NCBI GenBank assembly: GCA_002308875.1
Contig: DBWK01000058.1
Location: 821-6,104, forward strand
From: Treponema sp. UBA1240
GTDB lineage: Bacteria > Spirochaetota > Spirochaetia > Treponematales > Treponemataceae
Reading direction: 5' to 3'
Length of the DNA: 5,284 nucleotides
Below the pieces are notes generated by a model, which saw only the letters and a program-made list of their open reading frames with translations, was not told the origin of the DNA and searched no databases. Position numbers and translations under genes: made by a program. This document shows, in pieces, positions 1 through 5,284 of the stretch (position 1 is the stretch's first letter; each line of letters starts with the position of its first letter).

Positions 1-276
1 CATATCGGCATTAATATCTTTATCTGCGCGGGCATTTACAACACCTTCTACAGCAATACAATACTCGCTTTTGAGAGATGAGGCGATTTTTTTAACAGCA
101 TCGCTGGCTTTATCGCCGACCATAACCTGTGTAATTCCATAGCGATCACGCAGACGAATGAACAAAAGGCCGCCTAAGTCACGGGTACGGCTTACCCAAC
201 CATTTAAAACAACTTTTTTACCAACATCACTCTTGCGGAGCTCGCCGCAAGTAACAGTTCTCTTTGTGTTTTCCAT
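1..276 (-). CDS. aspS: Aspartyl-tRNA synthetase, N-terminal part (partial)
   Basis: Class II aminoacyl-tRNA synthetase that charges tRNA-Asp (or tRNA-Asn as well, if non-discriminating) in the cytoplasm. Only the first 92 codons are in the window; the rest lies past the left edge. The visible part is the N-terminal anticodon-binding OB fold. It starts MENTKRTVTCGEL and continues through NGWVSRTRDLGGLLFIRLRD, RYGITQVMV and EYCIAVEGVV, ending near the family's RxxxxxN-x-DM segment. This matches bacterial AspS closely. The ATG at 276-274 is chosen because the -10 box at 288-283 places transcription start right at it. An in-frame ATG at 282-280 would add Met-Arg but lies directly against the -10 box. 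No Shine-Dalgarno sequence is visible upstream of either ATG. The gene is divergent from the hydrogenase maturation operon and has no obvious functional link with it. Confidence 0.93.
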   Translation of the reverse strand, partial: MENTKRTVTCGELRKSDVGKKVVLNGWVSRTRDLGGLLFIRLRDRYGITQVMVGDKASDAVKKIASSLKSEYCIAVEGVVNARADKDINADM

Positions 277-282
277 ACGCAT

Positions 283-311
283 ATTCTAGTGATTCCGCGG
301 TGGAGTTTCAA
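283..311 (-). promoter_or_regulatory. Predicted sigma70-type promoter of aspS
   Basis: On the minus strand, TTGAAA (311-306) and TAGAAT (288-283) are separated by exactly 17 bases. Each box matches its consensus at five of six positions. Counting seven bases past the -10 box puts the start site at position 276, the A of the aspS ATG. The transcript would therefore have no 5' leader, which agrees with the missing Shine-Dalgarno sequence. This is a pattern match only; no transcript data are available. Confidence 0.65.
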
Positions 312-320
312 CAGGTATGT

Positions 321-336
321 GTCAAAAAGAATTGAC
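321..336. promoter_or_regulatory. Inverted repeat GTCAA-N6-TTGAC, candidate operator
   Basis: Perfect 5-base arms GTCAA (321-325) and TTGAC (332-336) flank six bases. The right arm is most of the -35 box of the hyd operon promoter, so a bound protein would block RNA polymerase there. The left arm reads TTGACA on the minus strand with the preceding base, but no -10 box stands at the correct distance from it. The symmetry resembles sites of dimeric helix-turn-helix regulators. It does not match the spacing of the FNR or Rex consensus closely enough to name a regulator. Five-base arms can arise by chance, and part of the symmetry comes from -35-like sequence. Confidence 0.3.
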
Positions 337-360
337 CGCACTGATTGAATTCGTTATATT
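332..360 (+). promoter_or_regulatory. Predicted sigma70-type promoter of the TM1266-hydG-hydF operon
   Basis: TTGACC (332-337) and TATATT (355-360) are spaced by 17 bases, each five of six to consensus. The start site would be near 366-368, giving a leader of about 50 bases before the ATG at 417. No promoter this good was seen in the gaps before hydG or hydF, so this is the likely promoter for all three genes. Its -35 box lies 20 bases from the -35 box of the divergent aspS promoter, so a protein bound between them could affect both. Confidence 0.7.
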
Positions 361-369
361 ATGGATAAC
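353..369. promoter_or_regulatory. Inverted repeat GTTAT-N7-ATAAC over the -10 box and start site
   Basis: GTTAT (353-357) and ATAAC (365-369) form a short inverted repeat covering the -10 box and predicted start site of the hyd operon. It is followed by a direct repeat CTAAC-TTA-CTAAC (371-383), so the pentamer (A/C)TAAC occurs three times between 365 and 383. This could be a repressor site, but it is short and A+T-rich and may be coincidental. Confidence 0.2.
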
Positions 370-382
370 ACTAACTTACTAA

Positions 383-404
383 CCCGAAAGGTTTTTCTGA
401 CGGG
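383..404 (+). other. Possible bulged hairpin in the operon leader, next to the first RBS
   Basis: CCC (383-385) can pair with GGG (402-404), and GAAA (386-389) with TTTC (394-397). The loop is GGTT, and TGAC (398-401) is bulged. The hairpin ends directly before the AAAGGAG ribosome binding site of the first gene and could tune its access. AAAGG also occurs inside the element (387-391), duplicating the core of the real site. The helix is short, so this is a weak call. Confidence 0.22.
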
Positions 405-411
405 AAAGGAG
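405..411 (+). promoter_or_regulatory. Ribosome binding site of the TM1266-family gene
   Basis: AAAGGAG lies five bases before the ATG at 417, a strong Shine-Dalgarno match that fixes the start of this 83-codon gene. Confidence 0.85.
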
Positions 412-416
412 CAATT

Positions 417-668
417 ATGGAAACAAGAGTAGCTTTGATTGCCGTTGCAGTTTCCAACTTCGACGCAGTTGAGCAGGTAAACCGCCTTCTTCATGAATAC
501 GGTGAGTACATCATCGGACGCATGGGAATCCCCTACAAAAAAGACAACATCTCACTTATCAGTATTGCGATTGACGCACCTGAAGACAGCATTAATGCGC
601 TTACAGGCAAACTTGGTTCTATTCCCGGAATAAGCACTAAAACCGTTTATCCGGTAAAGAACAGATAA
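417..668 (+). CDS. TM1266-family putative iron-only hydrogenase system regulator
   Basis: An 83-residue protein, close to the roughly 80-residue length of the TM1266 family. That family has a small ferredoxin-like fold of the ACT or NikR-C type and is repeatedly encoded beside [FeFe]-hydrogenase maturation genes. Visible features are an opening strand (METRVALIAVAVSNF), a helix (DAVEQVNRLLHEYGEY), the family-like segment IIGRMGIPY, a strand (ISLISIAIDA), a second helix (EDSINALTGKLGSI) and a final strand (GISTKTVYPV). This is the beta-alpha-beta-beta-alpha-beta order of the fold. There is no helix-turn-helix, signal peptide or membrane segment, so DNA binding is not evident. The name regulator rests on context: a ligand-sensing or partner-binding role is equally possible. 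It is first in the operon, 49 bases before hydG. Confidence 0.85.
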   Translation: METRVALIAVAVSNFDAVEQVNRLLHEYGEYIIGRMGIPYKKDNISLISIAIDAPEDSINALTGKLGSIPGISTKTVYPVKNR

Positions 669-703
669 TCCAAAATTCTGATACCACATTCTCATCTCAA
701 CAA

Positions 704-715
704 ACAAGGAGAAAC
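704..715 (+). promoter_or_regulatory. Ribosome binding site block of hydG
   Basis: The 12 bases ACAAGGAGAAAC include AAGGAG (706-711), six bases before the ATG at 718. This favours 718 over the in-frame ATG at 733 (Met6). The same 12 bases recur at 2144-2155 before hydF with identical spacing. Confidence 0.85.
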
Positions 716-717
716 CC

Positions 718-2136
718 ATGAGCTATAATATTATGTCTTCAAAAGCAGAAGATTTTATAAATGATGAAGAAATTCTTGAAACATTGGAATATGCGGAAGC
801 GCATAAAAACGACAAGGCTTTAATAGAAAGCATTCTTAACAAAGCTGCGGAATGCAACGGTCTTAATCACAGGGACGCGGCGGTTCTTTTGTGCTGCGAT
901 ATTCCCGAAATGAACAAAAAGATTGAAAATCTTGCAAAAGAAATAAAACTCAAGTTCTACGGAAACAGAATAGTGCTTTTCGCGCCGCTGTATCTTTCGA
1001 ACTATTGCATAAACGGCTGTACATACTGCCCGTATCACGGAACAAACAAGCACATTCCGCGAAAAAAGCTCACGCAGGATGAAATCCGAAGGGAAGTTAT
1101 CGCCCTTCAGGACATGGGGCACAAACGTCTTGCCATTGAAAGCGGTGAAGACCCTAAAAACAATCCGCTTGAATATATTCTTGAATCAATCAATACCATT
1201 TATTCAATAAAACACAAGAACGGCGCGATACGGCGCGTAAACGTAAACATTGCCGCAACCACCGTGGAAGAATATACAAAGCTCAAAAACGCAGGAATCG
1301 GAACATATATTCTGTTTCAGGAAACCTACAACAAAAAGCGTTACGAGCAGCTTCACCCCACAGGTCCAAAGTCAAACTATGCCTACCATACCGAAGCAAT
1401 GGACAGGGCTATGGACGGCGGCATTGACGACGTTGGCTGTGGTGTTCTTTACGGACTCGGTACATACAAATATGAATTTGTAGGACAGCTTATGCATGCG
1501 GAACACCTTGAAGCGGTAAAAGGCTGCGGACCACATACAATTTCTGTTCCGAGACTGCGGGCCGCTGACGGAATTGACCCCAATGCGTTCCCCGACGGCA
1601 TTGACGACGAAACGTTTGCAAAAATCGTAGCTTGCATCAGAATTGCCGTCCCTTACACAGGTATGATTGTTTCAACACGCGAATCCCAAAAATCACGCGA
1701 ACGTGTTCTTGCACTCGGCGTTTCACAGATAAGCGGCGGTTCAAGAACAAGTGTAGGCGGCTACTGCGAAGAAGAAAGACCGGAAGACACAACACAGTTT
1801 GATGTTAGCGACAGAAGAACTTTGGACGAAGTGCTGAAGTGGCTCATGGAAATGAACTATGTACCATCGTTCTGCACAGCGTGTTACAGAGCCGGAAGAA
1901 CCGGTGATCGCTTTATGAGCCTTGTAAAATCCGGACAAATTGCCAACTGCTGTCATCCTAACGCTTTGATGACGTTAAAAGAATATCTTGAAGATTATGC
2001 AAGCCCCGAAACAAAAAAAATCGGTGATGCGCTGATTCAAAAGGAACTGTTGACCATCCCGAATCCTTTGGTACGCAGCAGATGCGAACAGTATCTTAAG
2101 GAAGAAGTAAACGGAAAAAGAGATTTCCGTTTTTAA
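718..2136 (+). CDS. hydG: [FeFe]-hydrogenase H-cluster radical SAM maturase HydG
   Basis: Radical SAM tyrosine lyase of the cytoplasm. It cleaves tyrosine to p-cresol and dehydroglycine and converts the latter into CO and cyanide, yielding an Fe(CO)2(CN) synthon for the H-cluster. The 472 residues are normal family length. The N-terminal cluster motif CX3CX2C is at C97, C101 and C104 in NYCINGCTYCPYHG. ESGED at 141-145 fits the SAM-binding region of the TIM barrel. H260 and H263 lie about where the family's ligand to the labile fifth iron is expected. GGSRTSVGGY (340-349) is a conserved active-site loop. The C-terminal auxiliary cluster motif CX2CX22C is C386, C389 and C412. All six cluster cysteines are present, so the enzyme looks functional. 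HydG is distinguished from ThiH by this C-terminal cysteine motif. hydF follows 21 bases later; a hairpin with a T-run covers the stop codon. Confidence 0.97.
   Translation: MSYNIMSSKAEDFINDEEILETLEYAEAHKNDKALIESILNKAAECNGLNHRDAAVLLCCDIPEMNKKIENLAKEIKLKFYGNRIVLFAPLYLSNYCINGCTYCPYHGTNKHIPRKKLTQDEIRREVIALQDMGHKRLAIESGEDPKNNPLEYILESINTIYSIKHKNGAIRRVNVNIAATTVEEYTKLKNAGIGTYILFQETYNKKRYEQLHPTGPKSNYAYHTEAMDRAMDGGIDDVGCGVLYGLGTYKYEFVGQLMHAEHLEAVKGCGPHTISVPRLRAADGIDPNAFPDGIDDETFAKIVACIRIAVPYTGMIVSTRESQKSRERVLALGVSQISGGSRTSVGGYCEEERPEDTTQFDVSDRRTLDEVLKWLMEMNYVPSFCTACYRAGRTGDRFMSLVKSGQIANCCHPNALMTLKEYLEDYASPETKKIGDALIQKELLTIPNPLVRSRCEQYLKEEVNGKRDFRF
2109..2134 (+). terminator. Terminator-like hairpin over the hydG stop codon (possible attenuator before hydF)
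   Basis: AAACGGAAA (2109-2117) and TTTCCGTTT (2124-2132) are perfectly complementary over nine bases around a six-base loop AAGAGA. The 3' arm merges into five T residues (2130-2134) that run into the stop codon TAA (2134-2136). This is the layout of an intrinsic terminator. The stem has only three G-C pairs and part of the T-run is used for pairing, so termination is probably partial at most. Ribosomes finishing hydG would also disrupt it. It could lower hydF expression relative to hydG or stabilise the hydG 3' end. The codons here encode the conserved HydG C terminus (GKRDFRF), which constrains the sequence and may explain part of the symmetry. Confidence 0.4.
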
Positions 2137-2143
2137 TCGCAGA

Positions 2144-2155
2144 ACAAGGAGAAAC
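2144..2155 (+). promoter_or_regulatory. Ribosome binding site block of hydF
   Basis: ACAAGGAGAAAC repeats the hydG site exactly. AAGGAG (2146-2151) is six bases before the ATG at 2158, which fixes the hydF start. Confidence 0.85.
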
Positions 2156-2157
2156 AA

Positions 2158-3351
2158 ATGGGAACGCCTGATTCGCTCAAACTGCAAATAGGAATATTCG
2201 GTGCCGCAAACAGCGGCAAATCTTCTCTTTTGAATTTTCTGACAAATCAGGAGTTCTCCATTGTTTCCGATGTGGCTGGTACAACAGCTGACCCTGTACG
2301 AAAAACGATGGAACTACCCGGAGATGGTCCGTGCATATTCATTGACACGGCGGGTTTTGGCGATGGTACGGAACTCGGTTCTATGCGTGAAGAAAAGACT
2401 ATTGAATCCCTTAAAAGAAGCGATATTGCGATTGCGGTTTTTTCAGCCGATACGATGGCTGACACCAGCTGGTATGAGAAAATCGCAAAAACCGGTAAGC
2501 CGGTTGTTCCAGTTCTGACCAAATACCAGAAAAGAGATTCTAATATAGAAGAAAAAATACAAAAGCTTACCGGCAAAACGCCTGTTCCTGTGAATACTAA
2601 AGAGCAGATTGGAAAGCAGGAGTTGCTTGACACAATTATAAAAGCAATCCCTAAGGATTTTAACAACCGCATGGTTACAGCAAATCTGTGCAAAGAAGGC
2701 GACTGCGTACTTCTTGTAATGCCACAGGATATTCAGGCGCCACGCGGCAGGCTGATTCTCCCACAGGTTCAGGTTATCCGCGAACTTCTGGACAAAAAAT
2801 GCAGCGTTATGTCCTGTACAACAGATATGTATGTGCAGACCCTCAGCCTCATGAAAGATGCTCCCAATCTTATCATTACCGATTCGCAGGTGGTAAAATA
2901 CGTTTATGACAACAAACCGCAAGCTTCCCCGCTTACAACATTTTCAATACTTATGGCGGCAAACAAAGGCGACATAAAAGCTTTTAAAGACGGGGCAGAA
3001 GCAATCAAAGCGCTAAAATCCGGTTCAAAAGTCCTGATTGCGGAAGCCTGCACACATTCACCCATGGAAGAAGACATAGGAAGAGTAAAGATTCCGCGAA
3101 TGTTAAAAAAACTTGTTCCCGATATCATGATAGATTTTGTGCGCGGTACGGATTTTCCGAACAAGCTTTTGGACGAGAACGGTAACAAAAAATACGACTT
3201 AATTATACACTGCGGGGCTTGTATGTTTAACCGTACATATATGCTGCAACGACAGAAAGAAGCGGCGTCAGCAGGAATCCCGACAACAAACTACGGCGTT
3301 TTTATTTCCGCTTTCAACAATATACTGGACAAGGTTCAGATACCGGAATAA
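2158..3351 (+). CDS. hydF: [FeFe]-hydrogenase H-cluster maturation NTPase and scaffold HydF
   Basis: Cytoplasmic scaffold that assembles the 2Fe subcluster precursor from HydE and HydG products and transfers it to apo-HydA. Length is 397 residues, normal for the family. Domains: Era/TrmE-type GTPase about 1-165, dimerisation domain about 170-260, and [4Fe-4S] domain about 260-397. G1 (Walker A) is GAANSGKS at 15-22; G2 is probably in GTT at 41-43; G3 is DTAG at 63-66. At the G4 position, after the hydrophobic strand PVVPVL, the sequence is TKYQ (121-124) instead of NKxD. G5 reads VNTK (145-148) rather than the usual SAK/SAL type. The nucleotide preference may therefore be altered. The cluster motif CxHx50HCxxC is intact: C298, H300, H351, C352 and C355. 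The start is set by AAGGAG six bases upstream. It is the last gene of the operon and converges with the glycoside hydrolase gene six bases past its stop. Confidence 0.96.
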   Translation: MGTPDSLKLQIGIFGAANSGKSSLLNFLTNQEFSIVSDVAGTTADPVRKTMELPGDGPCIFIDTAGFGDGTELGSMREEKTIESLKRSDIAIAVFSADTMADTSWYEKIAKTGKPVVPVLTKYQKRDSNIEEKIQKLTGKTPVPVNTKEQIGKQELLDTIIKAIPKDFNNRMVTANLCKEGDCVLLVMPQDIQAPRGRLILPQVQVIRELLDKKCSVMSCTTDMYVQTLSLMKDAPNLIITDSQVVKYVYDNKPQASPLTTFSILMAANKGDIKAFKDGAEAIKALKSGSKVLIAEACTHSPMEEDIGRVKIPRMLKKLVPDIMIDFVRGTDFPNKLLDENGNKKYDLIIHCGACMFNRTYMLQRQKEAASAGIPTTNYGVFISAFNNILDKVQIPE

Positions 3352-3366
3352 CAGCATCTACCGGTA
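3341..3366. other. Small inverted repeat spanning the two converging stop codons
   Basis: TACCGG (3341-3346) and CCGGTA (3361-3366) are complementary around a 14-base loop that contains both the hydF stop (3349-3351) and the opposing stop (3360-3358). It could act in both directions as a weak 3'-end hairpin. Neither strand has a T-run after it, so it is not a standard intrinsic terminator. The loop is long and the stem short. Confidence 0.2.
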
Positions 3367-5284
3367 AGGGAACCATAGTTTCATCTGATTTACGCCTCTG
3401 TTTCCCCAAAGATAATACGGAATCATCCATATTGTTTGCGGTATAGCTTCCGGTTTTTGATCCGAATACAAATCATCGGTTCCCTTTATCCTGAAACCTG
3501 AAACGGCAAGCATCGCGGAGTTTTTGTTCAACGATACTTCTATCGGTTTTTCGGTATTGAACATTAGCGAAAGCACATCATCGCCGTTGTCCGTGCCTTC
3601 CGCGCAGAACACCAGCGGTCCCATACAGACCGCCGCCTGACCGCTCAAATCAGGGATTCTTTGCGACGGATAAACAAAGTACGGACGCTTGTCGAGAACA
3701 AGATTCACTTTATCGCCTTTTTTAACCGGAATATGGACGTATCCGCCTTTAAATACAACATTGTCTGCGGTTTGTGCAGTGGAGGAATCTTCGCCAAGGA
3801 GCGGCGCGCCGTTTTTTGAAACTTCCCAAATTCTGCTCCAGCCCGGAATGCGGACTGCAAGCGTGCTGTTTTCTGCACATTCTTCTACTGTGTATGAAAC
3901 GGTAAAGCCGTATGGATAAGCTGTTTCGCAGCGAACCCTCATGCCGTTTTCAGTCTTTACCGTTCCTGCCGCGTACAGATGGCAGAACAGGGTAGTTTTA
4001 TTTTCACCGTATGCGTACTTTCCGAATGACGAAACAAGTCGCGCCACATTCGGCGGACAGCAGGCACATGCGTACCAGGTAGGTCTTTCGGGCAGAACGT
4101 GGCGGTGTGTCTGCGCTTTTTCCGCAATGCCGGGAACAACTTCGAGCGGGTTTACATAGAAAAAGCGTTTGCCGTCCTGCTGCATTCCACCGAGCACGGT
4201 ATTGTAAAACGCCTTTTCCATGATGTCGGCATATTCTGAGTTTAAGCTGTTTTCCAACATACGTGACGCAAAAAAGATTAGTCCTATTGAGGCACATGTT
4301 TCGCAGTATGCGGTGTCGGGCGGCAAATCATAGTCAACGGTAAAGGCTTCGCCGAGCACGGTTGAGCCTATTCCGCCTGTAACGTACATCTGGTGTTTAG
4401 TAATGCTTTCCCACATGCGGCGGCAAGCGGCAAGCAACTCTGCATCGTCCGTTGTTCCCGCCAAATCAGCCATTGCCGTATACAGGTAAACGGCGCGCAC
4501 GGCATGACCTTTTGCGTCTTTCTGCTCACGAACCGGCATATCCGACTGATGATACGTGTTGTCAACGGATTCACAGCTCCAAACGTTCCAATCGCGGCGT
4601 TTCATTTCCTTTTCATAATACTTTGTGTCAACTCCGCGCACATTTACAAAATGTTCCGCAAGTTCAAGACAGCGTTTGTCGCTGGTCGTACGGTACATCT
4701 TCATAAGCGCAAGCTCTATTTCGGGATGTCCGGGATAGGCGGATTTTTTGAACTCATCCCCGTTTACAAATGTATTGTAAACACATTCAGCATTCTTGAG
4801 CATAACGTCAAGCAGTTTGCGCTTGCCGGTAGATTCGTAGTAAGCGCATGCAGCTTCCATCATGTGACCGGAACAGTACAGCTCATGCGCGTCGTGCAGG
4901 TTCTGAAAGCGTTTATCCCTGTCTTTTACGGTAAAATATGTATCAAGATAACCGTCTTTATCCTGTGCGGCGGCGATGATATCTATAAGGTTGTCTACAG
5001 TTTTTTCAAGCTTTTTGTCGGGAAAGAGCGCAAGTGCGTACGCTGCCGCTTCTATCCACTTGGCAGCGTCGCTGTCCTGGAATACCATGCCGTAAAAGCC
5101 GTCTCCACTTTCTTTTCCGGCAAGAACATTACCGGCGTTGATAAAATTCTGAATAACATGGCTTTTTTCAGTATTATCAGCCGCGGTATCATTCAAAACC
5201 TCGTACTGATACGGAATAACCGTATTCTTAATGAGTTTCTGAAAATTCTTTATAAAGCCCTCATTCGGTTCGAATGCTTTTTGG
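3358..5284 (-). CDS. GH127 (DUF1680) beta-L-arabinofuranosidase-like glycoside hydrolase, 5'-partial
   Basis: Probable exo-acting hydrolase releasing beta-L-arabinofuranose. The gene is open to the right edge, with 641 codons visible and the start outside the window. A TTG at 5196 is not the real start: the 29 residues before it (KAFEPNEGFIKNF, then TVIPYQYEVLNDT) are in frame, stop-free and typical of the family N terminus. In Bifidobacterium longum HypBA1 the nucleophile is Cys417, zinc is held by Glu338, Cys340, Cys417 and Cys418, and Glu322 is the proposed acid/base. The counterparts here are GEAF Glu (codon 4350-4348), ETC Glu (4302-4300) and Cys (4296-4294), and the CCPPN cysteines (4062-4060 and 4059-4057). 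DSDAAKW, HELYCSGHMMEAA and the C-terminal PYYLWGNRG are also family segments. Size near 650 residues favours GH127 over the longer GH146 proteins. Because the N terminus is incomplete, secretion cannot be judged; the visible part suggests a cytoplasmic enzyme acting on imported oligosaccharides. Confidence 0.92.
   Translation of the reverse strand, partial: QKAFEPNEGFIKNFQKLIKNTVIPYQYEVLNDTAADNTEKSHVIQNFINAGNVLAGKESGDGFYGMVFQDSDAAKWIEAAAYALALFPDKKLEKTVDNLIDIIAAAQDKDGYLDTYFTVKDRDKRFQNLHDAHELYCSGHMMEAACAYYESTGKRKLLDVMLKNAECVYNTFVNGDEFKKSAYPGHPEIELALMKMYRTTSDKRCLELAEHFVNVRGVDTKYYEKEMKRRDWNVWSCESVDNTYHQSDMPVREQKDAKGHAVRAVYLYTAMADLAGTTDDAELLAACRRMWESITKHQMYVTGGIGSTVLGEAFTVDYDLPPDTAYCETCASIGLIFFASRMLENSLNSEYADIMEKAFYNTVLGGMQQDGKRFFYVNPLEVVPGIAEKAQTHRHVLPERPTWYACACCPPNVARLVSSFGKYAYGENKTTLFCHLYAAGTVKTENGMRVRCETAYPYGFTVSYTVEECAENSTLAVRIPGWSRIWEVSKNGAPLLGEDSSTAQTADNVVFKGGYVHIPVKKGDKVNLVLDKRPYFVYPSQRIPDLSGQAAVCMGPLVFCAEGTDNGDDVLSLMFNTEKPIEVSLNKNSAMLAVSGFRIKGTDDLYSDQKPEAIPQTIWMIPYYLWGNRGVNQMKLWFPYR

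Noticed and set aside
320..325. Perfect TTGACA on the minus strand as an alternative aspS -35 box
   Set aside because: The sequence 17 bases downstream (CACCGC, 302-297) is not a -10 box; TTGAAA at 311-306 pairs with TAGAAT at the proper distance instead.
381..396. AACC-CGAAA-GGTT followed by T residues as an intrinsic terminator in the leader
   Set aside because: The stem is only four base pairs, too weak for a terminator, and it would sit between the promoter and the first gene without a visible alternative fold.
820..1122. Minus-strand 100-codon frame opposite hydG
   Set aside because: Antisense shadow of the radical SAM coding region, including the cluster motif; no start signal or family resemblance.
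2247..2922. Two long overlapping minus-strand open frames opposite hydF (2247-2693 and 2443-2922)
   Set aside because: They lie wholly antisense to a clearly recognised hydF, have no ribosome binding site I could support, and their translations resemble no known family.
3689..4706. Several plus-strand frames of 70-85 codons inside the glycoside hydrolase gene
   Set aside because: All are opposite a strongly supported coding frame and none has independent support.
1..5284. CRISPR arrays, tRNA or rRNA genes, insertion sequences, att sites
   Set aside because: No repeat-spacer pattern, tRNA-like cloverleaf, transposase frame or terminal inverted repeats were seen; nearly all of the window is accounted for by five genes.

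Overview
The window comes from an anaerobic, fermentative bacterium of moderate GC content. The core is a plus-strand [FeFe]-hydrogenase maturation operon, which implies an oxygen-sensitive H2 metabolism. The right-hand gene is an arabinofuranosidase-type glycoside hydrolase, which suggests use of plant cell-wall or glycoprotein arabinose. A gut or rumen anaerobe fits, such as a Treponema-like spirochaete or a clostridium. The sequence alone does not settle the lineage, and I hold this guess loosely.

Layout. Positions 1-276 (minus) hold the N-terminal 92 codons of aspartyl-tRNA synthetase (aspS), which runs off the left edge. Positions 277-416 are a divergent intergenic region with two back-to-back sigma70-type promoters. 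The leftward one ends so close to aspS that the mRNA should begin at or next to the aspS start codon (leaderless). The rightward one drives three plus-strand genes: a TM1266-family small protein (417-668), hydG (718-2136) and hydF (2158-3351). Gaps are only 49 and 21 bases, and hydG and hydF share an identical 12-base ribosome-binding-site block. At positions 3358-5284 a minus-strand GH127 (DUF1680) beta-L-arabinofuranosidase-like gene converges tail to tail on hydF with 6 bases between stop codons, and its 5' end lies beyond the right edge.

How the genes work together. HydG is a radical SAM tyrosine lyase that makes the CO and cyanide ligands, delivered as an Fe(CO)2(CN) unit. HydF is the NTPase scaffold that receives the 2Fe subcluster precursor and passes it to apo-hydrogenase HydA. 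The TM1266-family protein is a recurrent partner of these genes, annotated as a putative regulator. HydE and the hydrogenase itself are not in the window. aspS and the glycoside hydrolase are not obviously linked to hydrogenase assembly.

Most notable points: (i) the HydF GTPase domain keeps G1 and G3 but has lost the guanine-specifying NKxD (G4) motif; (ii) aspS is predicted to be leaderless; (iii) a terminator-like hairpin with a T-run covers the hydG stop codon just before hydF; (iv) an inverted repeat overlaps the hyd promoter -35 box. I did not find evidence of an entirely new biological system.
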